A stretch of DNA of 58,737 nt from Erysipelotrichaceae bacterium. GTDB taxonomy: Bacteria > Bacillota_I > Bacilli_A > Erysipelotrichales > Erysipelotrichaceae. The notes under the pieces are model-generated. The model was given only the letters and a program-made list of their open reading frames with translations, was not told where the DNA came from and made no database searches. Position 1 is the stretch's first letter; each line of letters begins with the position of its first letter. The stretch is taken from positions 1 through 58,737 of the forward strand of contig SVBN01000008.1 in the NCBI GenBank assembly GCA_015058875.1, given 5' to 3'. This document shows, one piece after another, positions 41,826-48,969 of the stretch. Made by a program: the position numbers and the translations under genes.

Positions 41826-42776
41826 TTACCAGTGGTTTTGAATGAAATCGACTGCCTGATCCGAAAGATCCGTACGCTCTGCGGCACATTCCTTCGGGAA
41901 AAGCCGTTCAGAGCGGAACATAAGCTTCAAAAGCCAGGTGTTTCTGCGCATGGGAATTGCAAAGTGACTGACATTCTTATAAGTAAGATTTTTTATTTCA
42001 TAGGAATAATCATGCGCCTGCAGATAATCCGCAATATAAGCAGCCTGATCCGATGAAGGCCAGACGGTATCCGCTTCGGTGGAAATCAGGAGAATCGGTC
42101 CGTGGATATTTTCCACAGGGATGATCGATTCATCCGTAACTTCTTTCCCCGTATTATATGCAAGGATATTGAACTCCTTATGTGTGCAGAACTGACTGAA
42201 AACATCGAAATTGCGTATTGCGTATGGCGTATAGCTCAGTTCCTTCCCTTGATACGACCAGCAGGAAGTACCGGAGGGGCCGTCATGTCCGATCATGCCC
42301 TCGCTGACAAAATAGGATGGAACGCGGGCGATCACGCAGCTGATATCGTCAAGCATTGAAGCTGCCAGAAGAGCATATTCCGACCCTTTGGAAATCCCGT
42401 CAACGGCTATTTTTTCAAAGCCCTGTTCTTTCAGCCAGGCAGCGGCGTTTTCCACGTACTCCAGAGGAACACGGTCCAGGTTTTCTCCAGTTTCTTTTCC
42501 TGCAAAAAGCGTCACACCCAGGGCAGATATCCCGTTCTGCCGATAATACCAGGCCATGGTATCACTCGCAGAGGAACCGCCCTCGCTGCCCGAAAAGGTA
42601 ATAACCGCCTTATCCCTTTCTCCGGCATCATAAAAGTGTCCCTCAAAGCCCTGCCCGGAGATCGTGAGTATCAGGTCCGCATCCGTCCGGCCGCTTTTTG
42701 CCTTATAAATGCCCAGAGCAGAAACAAGAACTGCCATTGTGGTAATGATCCATAGCCGGAGCCGCTTCTTTTTCAT
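41826..42776 (-). CDS. Membrane-anchored acyl-hydrolase of the BAAT C-terminal type
   Basis: A 316-residue protein. One N-terminal hydrophobic helix (about 8-25) probably anchors it with the domain outside. VITFSGSEGGSSA is the oxyanion strand, VDGISKGSEYALLAA carries the nucleophile serine in GxSxG, and ILLISTEADTVWPS and VSHFAIP give the acid and histidine. This order fits the bile acid-CoA:amino acid N-acyltransferase/acyl-CoA thioesterase C-terminal family, whose bacterial members are mostly uncharacterised. GGAGGG before ATG 42776. Bile-acid chemistry is only one possibility. Confidence 0.72.
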   Translation of the reverse strand: MKKKRLRLWIITTMAVLVSALGIYKAKSGRTDADLILTISGQGFEGHFYDAGERDKAVITFSGSEGGSSASDTMAWYYRQNGISALGVTLFAGKETGENLDRVPLEYVENAAAWLKEQGFEKIAVDGISKGSEYALLAASMLDDISCVIARVPSYFVSEGMIGHDGPSGTSCWSYQGKELSYTPYAIRNFDVFSQFCTHKEFNILAYNTGKEVTDESIIPVENIHGPILLISTEADTVWPSSDQAAYIADYLQAHDYSYEIKNLTYKNVSHFAIPMRRNTWLLKLMFRSERLFPKECAAERTDLSDQAVDFIQNHW

Positions 42777-42808
42777 GTTTCCCTCCATCATCTCTTACCT
42801 TCTATGTT

Positions 42809-43306
42809 TCAGAAACACGTGCATATCCACGCCGCAAGCGCGGATACAGCCGGGAATATAACAAAGAGCTTCAGCAGCTGGCTTCTGATGTTGAATCCAT
42901 ACTTTCTTCCTGTCATTACATCTGCTGCTTCCGGGTAATAATGCTGGAAGAAGTGAAATTTCAGAAGCAGGAAGTTGTCAATGAGCGTCATGTCGCAGAT
43001 CTTGTAAATGGTAAAGATCATCACAAATCTCAGAAAGAACTGCCGGAAAGTGAATCCGCTTCTTAAACCATCCCAGACGGCAATCACGCCCACTCCGAGG
43101 ATCATCAGAACACTCATGATGAACAGCGTCCATCCGATCACCCTCGCACCATAGAACAGTTCCTGCTTTCTCTGTACGATCACTTCTCTTGCTTCTTTGG
43201 GAGCAGAACCAAAGAACTTATTATCCTGAATGAACGCCACACATGATAAAAGCATCAGGGCCATTGACGCACAAAATACAATTGTCAGAAATATCGTTAA
43301 AAGCAT
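42809..43306 (-). CDS. Membrane protein of unknown function
   Basis: A 165-residue protein with four hydrophobic segments (about 5-25, 55-80, 90-110, 140-160). AAGGAGG precedes ATG 43306. It is the first gene of the minus-strand group containing the two hydrolases, 32 bp before the BAAT-like gene, so it may be part of the same transcript. No family recognised. Confidence 0.7.
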   Translation of the reverse strand: MLLTIFLTIVFCASMALMLLSCVAFIQDNKFFGSAPKEAREVIVQRKQELFYGARVIGWTLFIMSVLMILGVGVIAVWDGLRSGFTFRQFFLRFVMIFTIYKICDMTLIDNFLLLKFHFFQHYYPEAADVMTGRKYGFNIRSQLLKLFVIFPAVSALAAWICTCF

Positions 43307-43563
43307 ATATCTTCCTCCTTATATCCGGCAGATACCTGGCTTCCGCCGGCTGTTCATCTCTGAATCCACCGTATGCTGTGTAAAACAGCATCCAGGTTAG
43401 TTTTCGCTAACCATTTTACTCTGCAGCATCCTGCTTTTCAAGAATCGCAGCCGAAAAACCACCCGGTGAAAAAAGATTAATATCACCGCAGTTTCCGTGT
43501 TTTTATGATTCTTTCTGTGTTTTTGTGTTTTCTATATTAAAGGTGCAGAGGAGGAGTCACAGT

Positions 43564-44301
43564 ATGAAAAACAAACGATATACATTCACCGTCCTGGCAC
43601 TTGCCCTGTCATTCTCACAGACTCCTCCTGTTACAGTTCTCGCCGAAAAACAGGACGCAGAAGACCTGACGCATACAATCAATGAACAGATTCAGGAAAC
43701 AGGCGCTGAAGATCCGGAACAGGAAACAATCATCGTCCGCAGCATCTTTCTGGAATCAGAGAAAGACATTGATCTGTCTTCCCCGGATGATAATGCGGTA
43801 CGGATCACCGAAAAGGAATATACGGCAGATCTGAACAGTGAAATCTGCGCTGATTATAATCTCAGAGCTCCGGATACCGATGAGTTTGCCGTTGAACATG
43901 AAGGAGCCATCCTGAACGGTGATCATTACCGTCTTGCAAAGATCATTGTATCGGGCAGAGAAGACGCCTTTAATCTCAGCGATAAGATTGAAGCCGTATA
44001 TAAAAAAACAGATACAGAACCGGACAGTCTGAAGATAACATTTGTTTATGTCTTCACGCAGCCGCGGCATCTTGTGACAATCCATTATGAAGATATCGAT
44101 ACCGGTGAAGAACTGTTTGAACCGGAAGTCCAGAAACATCCCGGTTCCTCAGCTCTGAAAGGTCCGGCCGCCTACGACGTAAAGGAATTCATAAAAATAC
44201 ATTTCGACGGATACCGGTTCAGAGGCATATCGGGAGATCCCCTGACCGGCGATGTCGATTCCGATAAGAATATCCATATTCTGTACGAAAAAGAAAACTG
44301 A
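43564..44301 (+). CDS. Secreted protein, paralogue of 30893-31537
   Basis: A 245-residue protein. The signal peptide (MKNKRYTFTVLALALSFSQ, cleavage after VLA) and the C-terminal 85 residues (LVTIHYEDIDTGEELFEPEV to IHILYEKEN) closely match the element 2 protein, as do IVRSIFLESEKDI and DYNLRAP. It is longer by an acidic insert near residue 30 and another before the C-terminal domain. GAGGAGG before ATG 43564. The two may be interchangeable surface or effector proteins of unknown target. Confidence 0.7.
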   Translation: MKNKRYTFTVLALALSFSQTPPVTVLAEKQDAEDLTHTINEQIQETGAEDPEQETIIVRSIFLESEKDIDLSSPDDNAVRITEKEYTADLNSEICADYNLRAPDTDEFAVEHEGAILNGDHYRLAKIIVSGREDAFNLSDKIEAVYKKTDTEPDSLKITFVYVFTQPRHLVTIHYEDIDTGEELFEPEVQKHPGSSALKGPAAYDVKEFIKIHFDGYRFRGISGDPLTGDVDSDKNIHILYEKEN

Positions 44302-44350
44302 CTATCTCTGAATGCCGTCTCAATCCTCCTTTCCAAGCATTCACAGACGG

Positions 44351-44384
44351 AAAATCAGGCGCTTTCCTCCGGGTGCCTGATTTT
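44351..44384 (+). terminator. Terminator of the secreted protein paralogue
   Basis: AAAATCAGGCGC pairs with GTGCCTGATTTT (one G-U), at the same relative place as the hairpin at 31586-31620. Confidence 0.7.
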
Positions 44385-44470
44385 CATTTCCGATCCGTTC
44401 AATGTAAGAATCCTGTTTCATCTTCCAACGGCTTTCTTTGATCCGAAGTGAAACGGCATGGATTTATTGT

Positions 44471-45400
44471 TTATTCCCCCGCCGTCTTTCTGTCCCCCAG
44501 AATGTCGTAAATTGTTTCTTTCAGAGCAAGCGAAGCTCTGGAATGATATCTGCCCGGAGAAAGCGCCACAGCCAGTTCCACGGACGGAGCATCCCCCTCA
44601 ATTTCAAGGAACACGGCATCGTGGAAATACCGGCGGGAGCTGTAATATGTAAAGGCAAGTCCCTGTCCTTCCGCACCCATGGCAGCCGCAAACAGCGCGG
44701 TCAGCTTTTCATTATATGTAACCGGAACTATTCCGTTCTTCATGAATATCTTTCTGGCTTCCCGACCCAGAATCGTATCATAGTCGCTCAGATAATATTC
44801 ATATTCCGCAGTATCGCGGATGTTTACCATCAGCGGAATACCGGAATCCTTTCCCGTGTTCACTGCTTTTTTCAGTATGGGATGATCTTTTCCGGTGATC
44901 AGGCAGATTTCATCCTTCATCAGGAATTCACTGACAATTCTCTGATCCGATGCAGGCAGTACAATCACAGCAATGTCGATTTCTCCCGACAGCAGCATTT
45001 CTTCGAGCGCCATGGAATTCTGCTCAACGATATTGACATGAATACCGGGATATCTTTTCCGGAATTCATTGAGAACCGGAGGAAGCAGGTAGGATCCGCG
45101 GAATCCGGAAATCCCCAGAATTACGCGTCCCCTTTCAAGTCTGGCAATATCCTGCATTTCATCCTGTACTCTGTGAAATTCCGCAAGTGTCGCATAGGCA
45201 TAATCAATCATGATTTTTCCCGCCTCCGTCGGACGTACGCCGGTGGACTGTCTGACAAACAGCCTGTTTCCGAGATTCGCCTCCAGCGTGCTCAGAAACT
45301 GACTCAGACTGGACTGTGCCATATAGAGACGTTCCGCCGCCTTTGAAATGCTTTTTTCTTCAGCGATTGCAATGAGATAATTCAGTTCCTTCAGTTCCAT
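44471..45400 (-). CDS. LysR-family transcriptional regulator
   Basis: A 309-residue LysR protein. MELKELNYLIAIAEEKSISK, then AAERLYMAQSSLSQFLSTLE, is the N-terminal winged helix-turn-helix. GRVILGISGFRGSYLLPPVL starts the effector domain, and GQGLAFTYYSSR is the second-lobe loop. The start ATG 45400 has AAGGGTGAC; an upstream in-frame ATG is less likely. It is divergent from the DUF6282-type hydrolase and MatC-like transporter genes, with palindromes between, so it probably activates them in response to their substrate. Confidence 0.9.
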   Translation of the reverse strand: MELKELNYLIAIAEEKSISKAAERLYMAQSSLSQFLSTLEANLGNRLFVRQSTGVRPTEAGKIMIDYAYATLAEFHRVQDEMQDIARLERGRVILGISGFRGSYLLPPVLNEFRKRYPGIHVNIVEQNSMALEEMLLSGEIDIAVIVLPASDQRIVSEFLMKDEICLITGKDHPILKKAVNTGKDSGIPLMVNIRDTAEYEYYLSDYDTILGREARKIFMKNGIVPVTYNEKLTALFAAAMGAEGQGLAFTYYSSRRYFHDAVFLEIEGDAPSVELAVALSPGRYHSRASLALKETIYDILGDRKTAGE

Positions 45401-45459
45401 ACCGTCACCCTTACCGTAAAAATGAGTTCTTCCCATTGTCATAATGCCATCTCCTTCTT

Positions 45460-45507
45460 TTCGGCAGAATCCGAAAAAAGCATATATATGCCATCGGTTA
45501 TTCCGAT
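45460..45507. promoter_or_regulatory. LysR-type operator palindromes
   Basis: TTCGG-CAGAAT-CCGAA (45460-45475) and ATCGG-TTATT-CCGAT (45493-45507) share half-sites and lie in the gap between the divergent LysR and hydrolase genes. A third half, TTCGGCG, is at about 45530. Confidence 0.55.
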
Positions 45508-45573
45508 ATCAAGTATAAGATATTCTGCCTTTCGGCGATAACTGTTTTTTTCTAAATTGTAAGTGCAGACGGG

Positions 45574-45587
45574 TGAAAGCGGTTACC
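45574..45587 (+). promoter_or_regulatory. cre-like site before the hydrolase/transporter operon
   Basis: TGAAAGCGGTTACC matches the CcpA site core, with the last base off consensus, 19 bp before the start codon. Confidence 0.45.
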
Positions 45588-45605
45588 CGGAAACGGAGGA
45601 GAACA

Positions 45606-46469
45606 ATGGCAAAGGTTTCAATGAAAGGCGTATGTGACATGCATGTCCATACAAATCCGGATCTCAGACTCAGAGCGTATGACGATTTTGAACTGGCAGA
45701 CGCCGCAGTGCGTGTCGGCGCAAAAGCAATCGTCATCAAGTCCCATCTCGGATTCACAGTCAACCGTGCATATCTGACAAACAGATATGTGGAACGGGCT
45801 TACGGAAAAGACACAGGCTTCACGATGTACGGCGGTGTCGTCATGAACAAAGTCATCGGCGGCGTCAATCCGGAAGCGGTCGAAAAAGGACTGAAGCTCG
45901 GCGCAAAAGTCATCTGGCTTCCGACGCAGTCCGCAAAGCGGCATCTGGAAAAAATGGGACAGGATCCCGCAAAGGGAATCGAGCTGGTCAGAGACGGGAA
46001 AGTGATCCCGGAGCTTGAAGAAGTATTCCGCATGGTCCGGGATTACAATGCGGTGCTGGCAACAGCGCACGTATCACCGGAAGAGGCGTTTACGGTAGTC
46101 GAAGCAGCGCGCAATGCCGGCGTGGAAAAGATCGTCATCACGCATCCGGAATGGTGGGTCGTGGATATGAGCATTGAGGATCAGGTAAGGCTCGTACGTG
46201 ACTATGACGTCATCCTGGAACGCTGCTATGCGCAGAACATGGGCGGCGGTAAATACAAGTCCAATCTGCCGGACAATCTGGAACTGATTCAGACTGTCGG
46301 CTATGAACATGTGATGGTTGACACCGACGGCGGTCAGACGGAAAACCCGCACTGGGAGCTTGCCATGGAAGAATACATGCAGTATCTGGCTGACCACGAC
46401 ATCCCGATGGAACACATTGATTACATGACAAAAACCATTCCGTACAGACTGCTCGGAATCGAAGAATAA
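45606..46469 (+). CDS. Metal-dependent amidohydrolase-like protein (DUF6282-type)
   Basis: A 287-residue protein. CDMHVHTNPDLRLR near the start carries the HxH metal motif, KSHLGFT a possible lysine and histidine, LATAHVSPEE and VITHPEWW further histidines, and VMVDTDGG an aspartate, in the order of amidohydrolase barrels. I think it fits the DUF6282 group, whose substrate is unknown. GGAGGAG precedes the ATG. It shares an operon with a MatC-like carrier 28 bp downstream, suggesting hydrolysis of an imported carboxylate or cyclic amide or lactone. Confidence 0.72.
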   Translation: MAKVSMKGVCDMHVHTNPDLRLRAYDDFELADAAVRVGAKAIVIKSHLGFTVNRAYLTNRYVERAYGKDTGFTMYGGVVMNKVIGGVNPEAVEKGLKLGAKVIWLPTQSAKRHLEKMGQDPAKGIELVRDGKVIPELEEVFRMVRDYNAVLATAHVSPEEAFTVVEAARNAGVEKIVITHPEWWVVDMSIEDQVRLVRDYDVILERCYAQNMGGGKYKSNLPDNLELIQTVGYEHVMVDTDGGQTENPHWELAMEEYMQYLADHDIPMEHIDYMTKTIPYRLLGIEE

Positions 46470-46497
46470 GGAAAGACAATAAAGGGGAGAACAAATT

Positions 46498-47811
46498 ATG
46501 CTGAGCATCAGTATCGTATTATCAATCGCAGTGGCGATTTATCTGGGCTATAAAACCAAAATCAATACCGGTCTGTTCTGCATCGTATTCGCATATCTGA
46601 TCGGCTGCTTCGCAATGGGTCTCAAGCCGAAAGAACTGATCGGTTTCTGGCCGACAAGCACAATGTTTGTCATTCTGTCCGTTTCACTCTTCTACAACTT
46701 CGCGGCAATCAACGGAACGCTGGAAAAGCTTTCGGGTTCCCTGCTCTATGCCTGCAGAAAATTCCCGGGGATGCTGCCGTATGCACTGTTTGCGACTGCT
46801 GTTATCCTGTCCGTCATGGGCGCGGCATACTTCACAGTGCTTGCCTTCCTTGCGCCGATCACCATGCTGATTTGCGAGGAATCGAAAATGGACAAGCTGA
46901 CCGGTGCCGTCGCAATCAACTGCGGCGCTCTGGCCGGAGGAAACTTCCCTACTGCAGCACTCGGCGTCGTGTTCCGCGGACTGATCGATAATGCCTACGA
47001 AGCAGCCCCCGGGCTTGCCGCTCCGGAATCCTTCGGCATGATGATGACCATCTTCGCATTTGCAATTCTGTTCTCACTGATTCTGATCACTGTCATGCGC
47101 TACGGTTTCAAGTCCAACCGGAATATCGGCAAAGGCGTGGAATTCAGAAAGCCGGAACCGTTTGATGAAAAGCAGAAGAAAACTCTCTTCCTGATGCTTG
47201 CGATGATGGCGGTTGTACTGATCTTCCCGCTTCTGAAAATGATCGCTCCGGGTGTTGCGCTGTTCTCCGTCATCGGCAGCAAGATCGATGTCGGTCTGGT
47301 TGCCATCGTATTCGCAGTCATTGCCCTCCTGATGGATCTGGCACCGCAGAAAGATGCCATTGCCAGAATCCCCTGGAATACAATCCTGATGATCGCCGGC
47401 GCGGGAATGCTGATTGCCGTAGCGGTCAAAGCCGGCACAATCGAAGCACTGTCCAACTGGATCGGTTCCAACGTACCGACTCCGCTGATCCCGATCGCAT
47501 TCAGCTTTGTCGGCGCAATCATGAGCTTCTTCTCCTCCACAACAGGCGTTGTTGCACCGGCTCTGTTCCCGCTGATTCCGGGTCTCTCCGCAGCCAGCGG
47601 CCTAAGTTCCATGGCACTGTTTACATGCACCATTCTCGGTGCCCAGTCCAGTGCCATCAGCCCATTCTCTTCCGGCGGCAGCCTGATTCTCGGCTCCTGC
47701 GGCAGCGAGGAAGAACGCAATACGCTCTTCAACCGCCTGCTCATGACGGCCGTACCGATCAGCGTCATCTGCTGTGCACTCTATAATTTCGTGCTTGCCA
47801 TGATTCTCTAG
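46498..47811 (+). CDS. MatC/anion-symporter-family transporter
   Basis: A 437-residue membrane protein with 11-12 hydrophobic segments in two similar halves. FWPTSTMFVILSVSLFYNFA and the AINCGALAGGNFPTAALG hairpin in the first half, and FSSTTGVVAPALFPLIPGL and AQSSAISPFSSGGSL in the second, are typical re-entrant loops of MatC-like dicarboxylate and related ion transporters. GGGGAG ribosome site. It follows the amidohydrolase-like gene and is followed by a strong terminator. Probable substrate: a small carboxylate. Confidence 0.82.
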   Translation: MLSISIVLSIAVAIYLGYKTKINTGLFCIVFAYLIGCFAMGLKPKELIGFWPTSTMFVILSVSLFYNFAAINGTLEKLSGSLLYACRKFPGMLPYALFATAVILSVMGAAYFTVLAFLAPITMLICEESKMDKLTGAVAINCGALAGGNFPTAALGVVFRGLIDNAYEAAPGLAAPESFGMMMTIFAFAILFSLILITVMRYGFKSNRNIGKGVEFRKPEPFDEKQKKTLFLMLAMMAVVLIFPLLKMIAPGVALFSVIGSKIDVGLVAIVFAVIALLMDLAPQKDAIARIPWNTILMIAGAGMLIAVAVKAGTIEALSNWIGSNVPTPLIPIAFSFVGAIMSFFSSTTGVVAPALFPLIPGLSAASGLSSMALFTCTILGAQSSAISPFSSGGSLILGSCGSEEERNTLFNRLLMTAVPISVICCALYNFVLAMIL

Positions 47812-47818
47812 CACTTCA

Positions 47819-47841
47819 CCTCCGGAAACGGAGGTTTTTTT
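47819..47841 (+). terminator. Terminator after the transporter gene
   Basis: CCTCCG-GAAA-CGGAGG followed by seven T: a GNRA-capped perfect hairpin. Confidence 0.95.
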
Positions 47842-47870
47842 CATTCTTAATCGGAAGCACTCCTTCGTTG

Positions 47871-47876
47871 TACAAT
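47871..47876 (+). promoter_or_regulatory. Probable -10 of mutY
   Basis: TACAAT, with TTAATC 18 bases upstream. It ends only 7 bp before the preferred mutY ATG, implying a leaderless or nearly leaderless mRNA. Confidence 0.4.
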
Positions 47877-47883
47877 GATCCAT

Positions 47884-48969
47884 ATGAACAAAACAGGAAA
47901 AAAAGCATATCTGAGCAATGAAGCAGTCACAGCACTGACGGAATGGTATAAGCAGGCAAAAAGAGATCTCCCCTGGCGTAATACCGGTGATCCGTACGAT
48001 GTATGGCTGAGCGAGATCATGCTGCAGCAGACCCGTGTGGAAGCGGTGAAAGAGCGCTTCATACAGTTCCGGAATGAACTGCCTGACATCGCATCTCTGG
48101 CGGAGTGTGATGATGAGCGGCTGATGCGGCTGTGGGAAGGCATGGGATATTATTCCCGGGCAAGAAATCTGAAGAAATGCGCACAGGTGCTTGTACAGGA
48201 TTATGACGGAAAGCTTCCGGAAGATCCGGAATTGCTGAAAAAGCTTCCCGGGATCGGTCCGTATACTGCCGGTGCGATCTCCTCGATTGCATACAGCAGA
48301 GCAGTGCCGGCAGTGGACGGCAATGTGCTGCGGGTGATGACCCGCCTGTACGGCATGGAAGACGATATCAGAAACGAACAGACAAAAAGAAAAATCGAAG
48401 ATATCATTGCGGCATATTTTGACTCGGCCCCGCTTCCCTGCAGGGTCTCCGATTTCACCCAGGCATGGATGGAACTCGGAGCACTGGTATGCATGCCAAA
48501 CGGTGCACCCGCATGCAATGAATGCCCGCTTTCGGAAATGTGCAGGGCTCATCTGGATAACCGGACGGACGAAATCCCGTGCCGCAGTCCCCTGAAGCAG
48601 AGAAAAGTGATTCGGAAAACGATCCTGGTAATCCGTGACGGCTCGCATTTCCTGCTGCATAAGCGGCCGGATACCGGTCTGCTTGCCGGATTATATGAGT
48701 TTCCTTCCATTGACCGCTTTCTCACCAGAGATGAAGCGCTGGAAGAGGTACGGAAGCTGGGATTTGATCCGCTGCGGATTCATGTTCTCCCTGACGCAAA
48801 GCATATCTTCACCCATCTGGAATGGCATATGCATGCATTTGAAATCATGACTGCCGGAAGCCTGAGCTGTCCCGAAAACTGTATTCTGGCAGACAAAAGG
48901 GATCTCGCCGGACGCGCGATCCCCAATGCATTTCAGGTATACAAAGATTATTATTCGCTGCGGGATTAG
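47884..48969 (+). CDS. mutY: A/G-specific adenine glycosylase
   Basis: A 361-residue MutY. RDLPWRNTGDPYDVWLSEIM, then LQQTRVEAV, holds the catalytic glutamate. KLPGIGPYTAGAISS is the helix-hairpin-helix, VDGNVLRVMTRL contains the catalytic Asp, and C-x6-C-x2-C-x5-C (VCMPNGAPACNECPLSEMC) binds the 4Fe-4S cluster. The C-terminal domain (HKRPDTGLLAGLYEFPS) is NUDIX-like and recognises 8-oxoG. It removes A mispaired with 8-oxoG. No ribosome site precedes either possible ATG (47875 or 47884). Its stop overlaps that of the convergent DUF262 gene. Confidence 0.95.
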   Translation: MNKTGKKAYLSNEAVTALTEWYKQAKRDLPWRNTGDPYDVWLSEIMLQQTRVEAVKERFIQFRNELPDIASLAECDDERLMRLWEGMGYYSRARNLKKCAQVLVQDYDGKLPEDPELLKKLPGIGPYTAGAISSIAYSRAVPAVDGNVLRVMTRLYGMEDDIRNEQTKRKIEDIIAAYFDSAPLPCRVSDFTQAWMELGALVCMPNGAPACNECPLSEMCRAHLDNRTDEIPCRSPLKQRKVIRKTILVIRDGSHFLLHKRPDTGLLAGLYEFPSIDRFLTRDEALEEVRKLGFDPLRIHVLPDAKHIFTHLEWHMHAFEIMTAGSLSCPENCILADKRDLAGRAIPNAFQVYKDYYSLRD

